Source: VBAS01 sp964508655 (GTDB taxonomy: Bacteria; Bacteroidota; Bacteroidia; Chitinophagales; Chitinophagaceae). Taken from it: DNA of 26,621 nucleotides. Positions within the stretch are counted from its first letter, which is position 1; each line of letters begins with the position of its first letter. The stretch is taken from positions 1 through 26,621 of the forward strand of contig CAZDUO010000053.1 of the NCBI GenBank assembly GCA_964508655.1, written 5' to 3'. The position numbers and the translations under genes are program-made. Positions 15,039 to 23,416 of the stretch are shown piece by piece. A model generated the notes under the pieces. The model saw only the letters and a list, made by a program, of their open reading frames with translations, was not told the DNA's origin and ran no database searches.

Positions 15039-15096
15039 ATTTAAAAGAAAAAAAATTGTTTACACCGGTTCACTCAGCCGTTCCGGTTTTGCATTG

Positions 15097-15104
15097 TATT
15101 TTTG
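15097..15104 (+). promoter_or_regulatory. Putative -7 element for gatB
   Basis: TATTTTTG matches TAnnTTTG exactly, 16 bases before the gatB ATG at 15120. No clear -33 box is seen. Its position supports the ATG over the upstream TTG at 15102, which would lie inside the promoter. Confidence 0.45.
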
Positions 15105-15119
15105 CCGTTCTCATCCGCA

Positions 15120-16598
15120 ATGCAGGCAAACGAAAAATATGAAGTGGTTGTAGGGCTCGAGGTGCATGCCCGGCTGCTTACCCGCAGCAAGCTGTTTTGC
15201 AGCGACAGTACAGCATTTGGCGAAGAAGCCAACAGCAATGTAAGCCCCATTACGCTTGCCCACCCGGGCACCCTGCCAAAAATGAATAAGCAGGCTATTG
15301 GATTTGCCATAAAGCTGGGCCTTGCGTGTCACTGTACCATTAAAAAGCAGAATTATTTTGCCCGCAAAAATTATTTTTATCCTGATTTGCCCAAAGGCTA
15401 CCAGGTATCGCAGCATACTACACCTGTTTGCCAGGGCGGTTTTATTTCCATTTCAACACACAGCAATGAAAAAAATATCCGGCTGAACCGCATACACCTC
15501 GAAGAAGATGCAGGTAAAAGTCTTCATGATGTTTTTGCTGAAGAAACAGCGCTGGACTACAACCGGGCCGGTGTGCCCCTGCTTGAAATAGTGACCGAAC
15601 CCGACATCCGCAGCGGCGAAGAGGCTTATGCTTTTCTTACAGGGCTGCGCAGGCTGGTACGCTATCTTGAAATCTGTGATGGCAATATGGAGGAAGGAAG
15701 CCTGCGCTGCGATGCCAATGTATCGGTTCGGTTAAAAGGTGATGACCGGTTGGGTACAAAAGTGGAGGTGAAAAACCTTAACTCCATAAAAAATGTAAAA
15801 ACAGCCATTGAATTTGAAGCCCGGCGGCTGATTTCATTGCTTGAAAAAAATGAAACTATCCGCCAGCAAACAAGAAGTTTTGATGCCGGCTCCGGAACTA
15901 CTTTTGCCATCCGCGATAAAGAAGATGCTGAAGATTACCGCTATTTTCCCGAGCCGGATCTTACCCCGTTTGACTTCACGGATGATTTTATTGAAGAAAT
16001 AAGAAAAACAATTCCGGCGCTGCAAAAAGACAGAATCAGTAATTACATAAACAATTACCACCTGAATGAATACGATGCCACGGTGCTGACAGAAGAAAAA
16101 AATTTTGCTGAATACTTTGAAAAACTCGTTGGCCAGGGTAATACAGCACAGGCGGGTGATGGCACAACCGCCAGGGCCAAAACGGCAGCCAACTGGATGC
16201 TGGGGCCGGTAAAAACCTGGCTGAATGAGCGGAATAAACCCATTGATGAGTTTCCCCTGCAACCCGAAAACCTGTTGAAGCTCATCAGGCTGGTAGAAAA
16301 TAATAAGCTTAGTTTTTCTGTTGCGGCATCAAAAATTTTTCCGGTGCTGGCAGATAAGCCTGGCGCCGACCCGGGACAACTGGCCGCCGCTATGAATCTC
16401 ATAATGGAAAGTAACTTAGATTACATTCAGCCCATTGCCGATGCTGTACTTTTACAGTTTGAAGAAAAAGTGAAAGAATACCGCAAGGGGAAAAAAGGGT
16501 TACTGGCTATGTTTGTCGGCGAAGTAATGAAGCGGTCAAAAGGCAAGGCCGACCCCAAAGTGGTAAATGAAATTTTGCTTGAAAAACTGAAAACCTGA
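15120..16598 (+). CDS. gatB: Asp-tRNA(Asn)/Glu-tRNA(Gln) amidotransferase subunit B
   Basis: Binds misacylated Glu-tRNA-Gln or Asp-tRNA-Asn and activates it for amidation with ammonia from GatA. The 492-residue protein shows the signature YEVVVGLEVHARL at the start, QNYFARKNYFYPDLPKGYQVSQ, IHLEEDAGKSLHD, YNRAGVPLLEIVTEPD, GNMEEGSLRCDANVSVR and KVEVKNLNSIKNV. The tail domain that contacts the tRNA elbow ends in MKRSKGKADPKVVNEILLEKL. A Gly/Thr/Ala-rich stretch near residue 345 (GQGNTAQAGDGTTARA) looks longer than usual. The ATG at 15120 is preferred because the alternative TTG at 15102 overlaps the promoter element. gatA and gatC are not in the window, which is normal for this phylum. A TlpA-like gene starts 12 bases downstream. 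Confidence 0.97.
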   Translation: MQANEKYEVVVGLEVHARLLTRSKLFCSDSTAFGEEANSNVSPITLAHPGTLPKMNKQAIGFAIKLGLACHCTIKKQNYFARKNYFYPDLPKGYQVSQHTTPVCQGGFISISTHSNEKNIRLNRIHLEEDAGKSLHDVFAEETALDYNRAGVPLLEIVTEPDIRSGEEAYAFLTGLRRLVRYLEICDGNMEEGSLRCDANVSVRLKGDDRLGTKVEVKNLNSIKNVKTAIEFEARRLISLLEKNETIRQQTRSFDAGSGTTFAIRDKEDAEDYRYFPEPDLTPFDFTDDFIEEIRKTIPALQKDRISNYINNYHLNEYDATVLTEEKNFAEYFEKLVGQGNTAQAGDGTTARAKTAANWMLGPVKTWLNERNKPIDEFPLQPENLLKLIRLVENNKLSFSVAASKIFPVLADKPGADPGQLAAAMNLIMESNLDYIQPIADAVLLQFEEKVKEYRKGKKGLLAMFVGEVMKRSKGKADPKVVNEILLEKLKT

Positions 16599-16610
16599 AA
16601 TAAAAGAATT

Positions 16611-17777
16611 ATGCGTAAACTTAGTTTGATTACAGCGTTTGTTTTTGTTCTTGTTTCCTGTAAGGAAAAAAATACCGAGGGGGCGGTAGAAAAATCTTTT
16701 TCCGTAAGCGGCACATTAAAAAACACTGCTGCCCGCAATGTGTACCTGGAAGAATCGGTGCTGTCAACCAGCCAGAAAGTACTGAAAGACTCTTCAATCA
16801 TTGACGCCGAAGGAAAATTTATCCTGAACACCACTGTACCCGGCGAAACCGTTTTCAACCTGCGCCTCGGCAACGAGCAGTTTGCTTTTGTATCACTGGT
16901 GAATGATGCGGATAAAATAAAGGTGGAGGCCGATTTCAGCAAAGGGTATGATTTTTATTCGGTGTCGGGTTCTGAAGCAAGCAGCAAAATAAAAGAGTAC
17001 CTGGGAAAATCAGGCGAGCTGATGCGGGAAAAGTACAGCCTTGAAATTCAGCTTGACAGTTTAAAAAATATTGCCGGAGCAGAAACGGCCAATGCAGCCC
17101 CGGAGCAAAAACGCAAAGAACTGGTGGAGAAACTCAGAGCTTACACATTGCAATCGGTGCAGCAGGCAAAGAGTCCTTCGTTGGCTTTGTTTATTCTGGC
17201 CACCTACCAGGGGCAGGCCAACAATCCGAATTTCAGGATGAATCCCTTCAGCAGCGAAGAACTGGTGGGTTTGTTCAATGAAATGATAACTAAATTTCCC
17301 GGTCGGGCCGATATGGTCAGCATCCGCGATGCCATTCAGTCGCAGATTGTAAATGCTGTGTGGGTGGGTAAGCCGGCGCCTGAAATTTCTTTACCCGATA
17401 CGGAAGGCAAGACCGTTTCGCTCAGTTCGTTCCGCGGCAAATATGTGCTGGTTGATTTCTGGGCCAGCTGGTGCGGTCCCTGCCGCATGGAAAATCCCAA
17501 TGTGGTGGAAGCATTTCACCGGTTTAAAAATAAAAATTTTACCGTACTGGGCGTGTCGCTTGATTTTAAGAAAGAAAACTGGCAAAGAGCCATTGCAGAT
17601 GACAAGCTGAGCTGGACGCATATCAGCGATCTGAAACGCTGGGAAAGTGTGGTGGTGCCTGTGTACAAAATCCAGGGCATTCCTTTCAATGTACTGGTTG
17701 ATCCCGAAGGAAAAGTGATTGCAGAAAATTTGCGGGGCAGTTTTTTACAACAAAAACTGGAACAGGTGCTGAATTGA
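16611..17777 (+). CDS. TlpA-like thioredoxin-fold lipoprotein with DUF4369
   Basis: Predicted periplasm-facing thiol-disulfide protein. The 388 residues begin with a lipoprotein signal (MRKLSLITAFVFVLVSC; the lipobox cysteine is C17). An N-terminal beta-rich DUF4369-type domain spans about 28-120, a helical linker about 120-245, and a thioredoxin domain 250-388 with the WCGPC active site at 287-291 (FWASWCGPCRMENP) and the cis-proline segment QGIPFNVLVD. TlpA/ResA relatives reduce disulfides in exported proteins or assist cytochrome c maturation. The exact substrate here is unknown. The gene follows gatB after 12 bases and probably shares its transcript. The architecture is abundant in Bacteroidota with many paralogues, so a specific symbol is not justified. 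Confidence 0.93.
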   Translation: MRKLSLITAFVFVLVSCKEKNTEGAVEKSFSVSGTLKNTAARNVYLEESVLSTSQKVLKDSSIIDAEGKFILNTTVPGETVFNLRLGNEQFAFVSLVNDADKIKVEADFSKGYDFYSVSGSEASSKIKEYLGKSGELMREKYSLEIQLDSLKNIAGAETANAAPEQKRKELVEKLRAYTLQSVQQAKSPSLALFILATYQGQANNPNFRMNPFSSEELVGLFNEMITKFPGRADMVSIRDAIQSQIVNAVWVGKPAPEISLPDTEGKTVSLSSFRGKYVLVDFWASWCGPCRMENPNVVEAFHRFKNKNFTVLGVSLDFKKENWQRAIADDKLSWTHISDLKRWESVVVPVYKIQGIPFNVLVDPEGKVIAENLRGSFLQQKLEQVLN

Positions 17778-17802
17778 TTTCTCTATACTAAAAAAATATG
17801 GC

Positions 17803-17827
17803 TGACATATCGCCGGCCTTTTTTTGT
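17803..17827 (+). terminator. Possible terminator between convergent genes
   Basis: GGCTG (17803-17807) can pair, with one G-U, with CGGCC (17815-17819 area), followed by seven T. It sits in the 64-base gap between the TlpA-like gene and the convergent RND gene. The stem is short, so confidence is limited. Confidence 0.4.
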
Positions 17828-17841
17828 AAACAAGGCTTCAG

Positions 17842-20187
17842 TTATTCTGACACAGAAGTTGCTTCCAAATCTTTTTTCCGGATAAATGTAATTAACAACG
17901 AGGGCAATAGCACCAGGTTGGTAACGGTGGCCGCTATTAAAGTAAGCGAAGTAAGCCAGCCCAGCGATTGGGTGCCGCCAAAACCGCTGAAGCAAAAAAT
18001 AACAAAACCGGCAATCAGCACAAGCGAAGTATAAATAATACTGATGCCCGTGCTGTGTATTGTTTCAATCACTGTTTTCTTTTTGTTGAAATGATGCAGC
18101 GGCAATTCCTGCTTGTAATTTACCAGGAAACGGATGGTAACATCAATGGCAATGCCCAGCGCTACACTGAAAATTAAAACGGTGGAAGGTTTTATTCTTA
18201 CACCCAGCCACCCCATCACGCCGGCGGTAATGATAAGGGGAATGATATTGGGAAGCAATGAGCACAGTAAAATCCGCCATGAGCGGAAAAGGTACATCAT
18301 GCAGAGGGCAATTAACCCGAATGCCCAGAGGATACTTTCTTTCAGCCCGTTGATGATAAAACTGCTGCCTTCAAGAAAGGTAACGCTGGCGCCGGTAAGC
18401 TGCACATGGTATTTATCTTTTACAAAAAGGCTGTCGGCTTTTTTCTGAATGCTGTCCAGTATAGCCGGCAGGCGGTAGCTGCCCACATCGCTCATGTTTA
18501 CACTTATTCTTGCTTCCTGTTTGGCGCTGTCAATAAACGATGATAACAGTTTGCTGAAAGCATTTTCATTGCCTGCTGAATCAGCTTTGAATTCAAGATA
18601 AGGCTTCAGCGGAATCATGTCAAGCTCCGTAGGTGCGGTGTAGCCGAGCGTATCGCCTTCGAAGAAAGCCTGTTTGGCAAATTTCAATCCTTCCGTAATG
18701 TTAAGCGGTTTTCCAATCACTGCCATGGAAGCAAGAAATTGCGACAGCGAATCAATTTTCAGAAGATTGCCAATGTTGCGGCTCACGCCTCTTTTCTTTT
18801 TAGTGTCCACTACAATTTCCAGCGGCATCACCCCTTTGAAATGAGTTTCAAAAAATTTCAGGTCGGTATAAATTTTATCTGTTTTGGGAAGATCATCTAC
18901 AATAAATCCTTCGCTGCGCAGCCTGAAAAAACCTGCCACTGATACGGCAATTATCAAAACCGTGATACCATAAACCAGTTTGCGGTGATTGAGTGACCAG
19001 TTCTCCAGCCGGTCGAGCCAGCGTCGCAGCCGCGGGTTTTCAAGATAGCGGGTGTGGCGGCTTTTGGGCGCCGGCAGAAAACTGAGTGAAGCGGGAATCA
19101 GTATTAGCGAAATAAAGAACAGCAGCATAATATTGGTTCCTGCCACGGCGCCAAATTCTTTCAGCACCTGGCTGCGTGTGAGTGCAAACACGGCAAAGCC
19201 GATGGCTGCCGTGATATTGCAAAACAGGGTGACAATGCCCATCCGCTCCACCATCATCACCAGCGCTTTTTCTTTATTGCCTGTTTCGCTGTACGAGGTA
19301 TGAAATTTGTTCAGAAAATAAATGCAGTTGGGAATACCGATCACCACCACCAGCGGTGGAATAAGCGCAGTGAGCAGGGTAATTTTATAACCCATCAATA
19401 CCATGGTGCCCAAACTGAACACTACACCGGTGCCGACAACAAGCATGGAAAGCAGCATAGCGCTGAACGATCGGAAAAACAATAAAAGTATAACAGCCGA
19501 CAAGGCCACCGAAGCCCACAGGAACCAGCGCATTTCATCGGCAATGCGTTTTGCAATTACGGTGCGTATCAGCGGCAGGCCGCTCAGGTGTATTTCCACC
19601 GAATGTTTTTTGCCGAATGCTTCTGCCAGCGCCGTTATTTCACTCACCGTCTTTTCCCTTTTCTTGGAAGTCAGTAATTGTTTATCTATCCGGATGCCGG
19701 TAAGCCAGCTATTGGTTTCGGAATTATAAAGCCGGCCGCGGTAAAAAGGCAGGTTGTAAAAAATGTTTTTGCAGCTGTCAAGCTCTTCTTGCGAAAGCAA
19801 CGTGTCCCTGAAAATTTCCCGGGAGCTGAGCTGTTCCGTTTCTTCGATTTTTACAAGATTGATGGCTGTCACCGGCGAAATCACATCCCCGGCACCGCGT
19901 ACCTGTTTTATTTTTTTAATGAGCAGCCGGAGGTCATTAAAAAAATAATTATTGAAAAAGCGGTCAGTCTGCATACCCAGCACCAGCAGGTTTCCATCTT
20001 CGCCGAATTTCTTTCTGAATTCCTGGTAGGCTTTATACTTGGGATGATCGGTGGGGATGGCGTTGGCAAATTCATAATTCAGCTGCAGCTTTTTTGCTTC
20101 ATAAGCCATAAAAACAGTTGCACCGAACAGGAGAACCAACAATGCCACTCTGAACCGGAGAATAAAATTGCCAAGGCGAAACCACAT
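17842..20187 (-). CDS. RND-superfamily exporter (MMPL/HAE3 type)
   Basis: Large inner-membrane transporter of 781 residues, probably proton driven, in the group that moves lipids or other hydrophobic compounds. The N-terminal TM (FILRFRVALLVLLFGATVFMAYE) is followed by a periplasmic domain, then a block of five TMs (WFLWASVALSAVILLLFF, MLLSMLVVGTGVVFSLGTMVLMGY, LLTALIPPLVVVIGIPNC and others). The pattern repeats in the second half (LWAFGLIALCMMYLF, IIPLIITAGVMGWLG, VLIFSVALGIAIDVTIRFLVNY). This is the two-fold RND architecture. The ATG at 20187 is preferred; a TTG at 20265 would add 26 polar residues that do not look like a signal. No membrane-fusion or outer-membrane partner gene is adjacent, as is usual for this subgroup. 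It is divergent from porZ with a 105-base spacer. The substrate is unknown. Confidence 0.9.
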   Translation of the reverse strand: MWFRLGNFILRFRVALLVLLFGATVFMAYEAKKLQLNYEFANAIPTDHPKYKAYQEFRKKFGEDGNLLVLGMQTDRFFNNYFFNDLRLLIKKIKQVRGAGDVISPVTAINLVKIEETEQLSSREIFRDTLLSQEELDSCKNIFYNLPFYRGRLYNSETNSWLTGIRIDKQLLTSKKREKTVSEITALAEAFGKKHSVEIHLSGLPLIRTVIAKRIADEMRWFLWASVALSAVILLLFFRSFSAMLLSMLVVGTGVVFSLGTMVLMGYKITLLTALIPPLVVVIGIPNCIYFLNKFHTSYSETGNKEKALVMMVERMGIVTLFCNITAAIGFAVFALTRSQVLKEFGAVAGTNIMLLFFISLILIPASLSFLPAPKSRHTRYLENPRLRRWLDRLENWSLNHRKLVYGITVLIIAVSVAGFFRLRSEGFIVDDLPKTDKIYTDLKFFETHFKGVMPLEIVVDTKKKRGVSRNIGNLLKIDSLSQFLASMAVIGKPLNITEGLKFAKQAFFEGDTLGYTAPTELDMIPLKPYLEFKADSAGNENAFSKLLSSFIDSAKQEARISVNMSDVGSYRLPAILDSIQKKADSLFVKDKYHVQLTGASVTFLEGSSFIINGLKESILWAFGLIALCMMYLFRSWRILLCSLLPNIIPLIITAGVMGWLGVRIKPSTVLIFSVALGIAIDVTIRFLVNYKQELPLHHFNKKKTVIETIHSTGISIIYTSLVLIAGFVIFCFSGFGGTQSLGWLTSLTLIAATVTNLVLLPSLLITFIRKKDLEATSVSE

Positions 20188-20280
20188 AGTGAACTCTTTG
20201 ATGGAAGAATGGCGCAAAGAAACAGAAAAATGCCTGAACCGGTTCGTTAAATCCTCTCCGGGCAAGTTGATTACAATTGA

Positions 20281-20288
20281 TATTTTTG
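20281..20288 (+). promoter_or_regulatory. TAnnTTTG-like motif just before porZ
   Basis: TATTTTTG matches the -7 consensus but lies only 4 bases before the GTG start at 20293. A start from here would give a leaderless message, or the motif may be fortuitous. No -33 box is evident. Confidence 0.25.
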
Positions 20289-20292
20289 AAGT

Positions 20293-22608
20293 GTGAGTTT
20301 ACGGCAAACCATAATCATCCTTGTTTCTTTTTTTATTTCCATCAGCAACGCAACATCCCAGCAAAGCCTGCCGCCCATCGGGCAGTGGCGTGATCACCTG
20401 CCCTATCATTCTGCCGTTGAAGTGACAGCCGGTGGGGGTAAAATTTTTTGCGCAACGCCATACAGCATTTTCAGTGTTGACCTGGCTGAAAATTCTATTA
20501 CCCGTATGAGCCGTATAACCGGTTTGAACGAAACAGGCGTTTCGGCAATTGCTTATGACGGGTTAAATGAAAAATTATTGATTGCCTACCGCAGCAGCAA
20601 TATTGATATCATTTACCGGAACGATATATTCAATATCCCGGATATTAAACTTGATAACATTACCGGCAATAAAACCATTTACAATGTTTTTTCGTCCGGG
20701 AAATATTTTTATCTCAGCGCCGGGCTGGGCGTTATTGTAATTGATGGAGAAAAATATGAAGTACAAGACAGCTGGTTTATCGGGAACAGTGGCGGTCAGG
20801 TAAAGGTAAACGGATTTACTGCCGGCCATAATTTTTTTTATGCGGCTACTGATGAGGGATTGAAAAGGACTTCTGCAAATACTGCTGATCCGGCCAACTA
20901 CCTGAACTGGCAAAACCTCAGCGGCACAAGCGGTTTACAGGCAGGCAACTGCAATGATGTGATTAATGCGGAGGGAAAAATTATTGCCTTGAAAAGCGAT
21001 TCGCTGTTTGTGCTCACTGGCAGCAACTGGAATTTATTTTTTACTGAAACCGGGTGGAATATTTCCGGTATCCGTTCTTCTTCGGGCAGGATACTAGTTT
21101 GTCAAAGAAAAAATGACGGCAGCGCCAAAGTGACTTCGCTGAATACAGATGGAACTATCAGCCGTGTGCTGCAGCAACCGGGATTAATTATTGCACCAAA
21201 GGAAACTATTTTGGTAAATGATGATTACTGGGTAGCCGACAGCAGCGGCGGGTTGACCCGGTTTATGCAAAGCGGTTTTCAGAATTACAATCTCAATTCA
21301 CCGCAGTCTGTTGCTTCGGGGCAAATGATTTTTTTCAATGAAAAATTTTATGCGGCAGCCGGCTCGGTGAATGCAAACTGGCAGAAGCAGAACAACAAAA
21401 ACGGGCTGTATAAATTTTCCGACGGGGAATGGACAAATTACAACGGCAAGAATTTTCCGCAGCTCGATTCACTGCCTGATATTATTTGTGTGGTGGCTGA
21501 CCTGCGTGACGAATCAATATGGGCCGGCTCTTATGGCGGGGGTTTGCTGCACATAAAGCCGGGAAACAGTTTTGAAGTCGTTAAACAAAATTCTCCCCTC
21601 AGCGCAGCCACTTTTGACCCCGGCAGTTATCGTGTAGCCGGGCTGGCATTTGATAAAGAAAAAAATCTGTGGATTGCCAATTATGGCGCTGCGCAAAATA
21701 TTGTTGTGAGAAAAAACGATGGCGGCTGGAGATCATTTTCTCCACCCTTTGCTCTTTCCGAAAATGCCGTATCGCAAATTGTGATGGGTGATGAAAACCA
21801 GAAATGGATAGTGTTGCCGCGGGGAAACGGCCTGGTTTGTTTTAATGACAACAATACGATTGACAACACAACCGATGATAAATGGAAACTGTACCGAAGC
21901 GGCGCCGGTGCTGGCAACCTTCCTTCGGATAATGTGCTTTTTGTGGTAAAAGACAAAAACGGTTTTATCTGGGTGGGAACGGATGACGGCATCGGCGTGG
22001 TACAATGTCCGCAGAATGTTTTTTCAGCTCAGGGATGCGATGCGGTGCTGCCAGTGGTGACACAGGGCGGATTTAACCAGTATCTTTTTAAAGGCGAAAC
22101 AGTGCAATGCATTGCCGTGGATGGCGCCGACAGGAAATGGGTGGGAACAAAGAATGGCGCCTGGCTCATTAGCAGCGAAGGTGAAAAAGTGATTTACCGG
22201 TTTACCGAAACCAACAGCCCCCTGTTGGGCAATGATGTGCGCAGCATCGCCATTGATGGAAAAACAGGAGAGGTTTATTTTGCTACAGCCAATGGCATTT
22301 GCTCATTCCGCAGTACGGCTACCGAAGGCAGCGAGAGGAATGAAAACGTGCTGGTGTTTCCCAATCCCGTGCCGCCGGGTTACAATGGTGCTATTGCCAT
22401 CCGCGGTTTGGTGAACAATGCCATTGTAAAAATCACAGAGCTGGATGGACGATTGGTGTATCAGACCCGTGCCCTTGGCGGGCAGGCTGTGTGGAATGGC
22501 CGGGATTACAGAGGAAGAAAAATTTCCAGCGGTGTGTACCTGGTTTTGGTGAGTGATGACGGGAGGAAAGAAAACCTGGCGACAAAAATAATTTTCATTA
22601 ACCACTAA
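20293..22608 (+). CDS. porZ: PorZ-like type IX secretion protein (beta-propellers plus C-terminal sorting domain)
   Basis: The 771-residue exported protein starts at GTG 20293 with a signal peptide (MSLRQTIIILVSFFISISNATSQQ). The mature part opens with IGQWRDHLPYHSAVEVTAGGGKIFCATPYSIFSVD, the recognisable PorZ opening. Two propellers of two-component-regulator-type blades follow (ISAIAYD, NLWIANYG, GFIWVGTDDGIGVVQ, DRKWVGTKNGAWLIS, GEVYFATANGICSF). The last 80 residues (VFPNPVPPGYNGAIAI through SSGVYLVLV) are a T9SS type A sorting domain. In Porphyromonas gingivalis, PorZ sits on the cell surface in the attachment complex and helps deliver anionic LPS to T9SS cargo. The length is close to that protein. 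recO follows after 20 bases. Many Bacteroidota proteins share propeller plus sorting domain, so orthology rests mainly on the N-terminal signature and length. Confidence 0.85.
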   Translation: MSLRQTIIILVSFFISISNATSQQSLPPIGQWRDHLPYHSAVEVTAGGGKIFCATPYSIFSVDLAENSITRMSRITGLNETGVSAIAYDGLNEKLLIAYRSSNIDIIYRNDIFNIPDIKLDNITGNKTIYNVFSSGKYFYLSAGLGVIVIDGEKYEVQDSWFIGNSGGQVKVNGFTAGHNFFYAATDEGLKRTSANTADPANYLNWQNLSGTSGLQAGNCNDVINAEGKIIALKSDSLFVLTGSNWNLFFTETGWNISGIRSSSGRILVCQRKNDGSAKVTSLNTDGTISRVLQQPGLIIAPKETILVNDDYWVADSSGGLTRFMQSGFQNYNLNSPQSVASGQMIFFNEKFYAAAGSVNANWQKQNNKNGLYKFSDGEWTNYNGKNFPQLDSLPDIICVVADLRDESIWAGSYGGGLLHIKPGNSFEVVKQNSPLSAATFDPGSYRVAGLAFDKEKNLWIANYGAAQNIVVRKNDGGWRSFSPPFALSENAVSQIVMGDENQKWIVLPRGNGLVCFNDNNTIDNTTDDKWKLYRSGAGAGNLPSDNVLFVVKDKNGFIWVGTDDGIGVVQCPQNVFSAQGCDAVLPVVTQGGFNQYLFKGETVQCIAVDGADRKWVGTKNGAWLISSEGEKVIYRFTETNSPLLGNDVRSIAIDGKTGEVYFATANGICSFRSTATEGSERNENVLVFPNPVPPGYNGAIAIRGLVNNAIVKITELDGRLVYQTRALGGQAVWNGRDYRGRKISSGVYLVLVSDDGRKENLATKIIFINH

Positions 22609-22609
22609 A

Positions 22610-22623
22610 CCCCCTAATGGGGG
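22610..22623. repeat. CCCCC-TAAT-GGGGG hairpin at the porZ-recO junction
   Basis: Five C, the loop TAAT, five G, then CTTTT. It lies two bases after the porZ stop. An in-frame ATG (22617) falls in the loop. With the T run it could act as a weak terminator, and it also matches a common dispersed palindrome I recall from the phylum. Confidence 0.75.
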
Positions 22624-22628
22624 CTTTT

Positions 22629-23378
22629 ATGAAACTATTTTCAACCAAAGGAATTGTATTGCGTTCGGTTAAATACGGTGAAACCAGTTTGATTGTAACC
22701 ATCTTTACCGAGTTGTTTGGTGTGCAATCGTACATTGTCAGCGGGGTGAGGGCTTCTACCAAAAAAGGCAGCGGTAAGGCCAACCTGTTTCAGCCGGCGG
22801 CAATACTGGACATGGTGGTATATCATAACGAGCTGAAACACCTGAACCGGATAAAAGAATTCAAATGGGGTTATTTGTACCGGCATATTTTTTCCGATGT
22901 GCCGAAGAATGCCGTGGCTTTGTTTATGGTGGAGCTGCTTACCAAATGCCTGAAACAGCCCGAAGCCAATACCGATTTGTTTCATTTTTGTGAAGACGCT
23001 TTTATTCATCTTGATGAATGCAGCGGCGCCGTGATGGCAAATTTTCCTTTGTTCTTTGCGCTTCACCTGACCAGCTTTTTTGGCGTGCCCCCTAGCCTTT
23101 TGAAGGGAGAGTTTGATAAAGGAAAAATTTATTTTGATTTAAAAGAAGGAGAGTTTACTCTGCAACAACCGGATCATCCTCATTTTCTGGATAGCAAACA
23201 AGCCGAAGTAACCAATGAACTGCTGAAAGTGATGCAGCCCGCCGAACTGGAACAGGTAAAACTCCATCACGATTTCCGGCGACAATTATTAGCGGCTTAT
23301 GAAACGTATTATGCCCTGCATATCCAGGATTTCGGAACCATGAAAACGCTACCGGTGCTGCGGGAGGTGCTGGGGTGA
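22629..23378 (+). CDS. recO: DNA repair protein RecO
   Basis: Mediator of RecFOR recombination that helps load RecA on SSB-coated single-stranded DNA. The 249-residue product has the N-terminal OB fold (FSTKGIVLRSVKYGETSLIVTIFTELFG, then SYIVSGVRASTKKGS and ANLFQPAAILDMVVYH) and the helical C-terminal domain (VALFMVELLTKCLKQPE, FPLFFALHLTSFFG). The zinc-finger cysteines found in some RecO proteins are absent, as is usual in Bacteroidota. The start is taken at ATG 22629; the in-frame ATG 22617 lies within a palindrome and adds only MGAF. Residues 154-162 (PPSLLKGEF) coincide with a CCCCCTAGCC...GAAGGG palindrome-like segment and may be an insertion. It is downstream of porZ and probably on the same transcript. 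Confidence 0.93.
   Translation: MKLFSTKGIVLRSVKYGETSLIVTIFTELFGVQSYIVSGVRASTKKGSGKANLFQPAAILDMVVYHNELKHLNRIKEFKWGYLYRHIFSDVPKNAVALFMVELLTKCLKQPEANTDLFHFCEDAFIHLDECSGAVMANFPLFFALHLTSFFGVPPSLLKGEFDKGKIYFDLKEGEFTLQQPDHPHFLDSKQAEVTNELLKVMQPAELEQVKLHHDFRRQLLAAYETYYALHIQDFGTMKTLPVLREVLG
23087..23112. repeat. Palindrome-like segment inside recO
   Basis: GCCCCCTAGCC followed by TTTTGAAGGGAGAGT contains a CCTTTTGAAGG inverted repeat. The translated PPSLLKGE fits the peptide made by a family of CCCCCTAGCCCCC-type repeats I recall from Bacteroidota. Without an alignment this stays tentative. Confidence 0.45.
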
Positions 23379-23416
23379 AGGTTAATCAAATTAATTAGTT
23401 CAGGATTGTTCAAATA

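Noticed and set aside
15102..15119. Upstream TTG start for gatB
   Set aside because: It lies inside the TATTTTTG element, and the conserved protein begins right after the ATG at 15120.
20188..20265. 26-residue N-terminal extension of the RND exporter
   Set aside because: Polar, starts with TTG, and precedes an ATG that sits correctly before the first TM.
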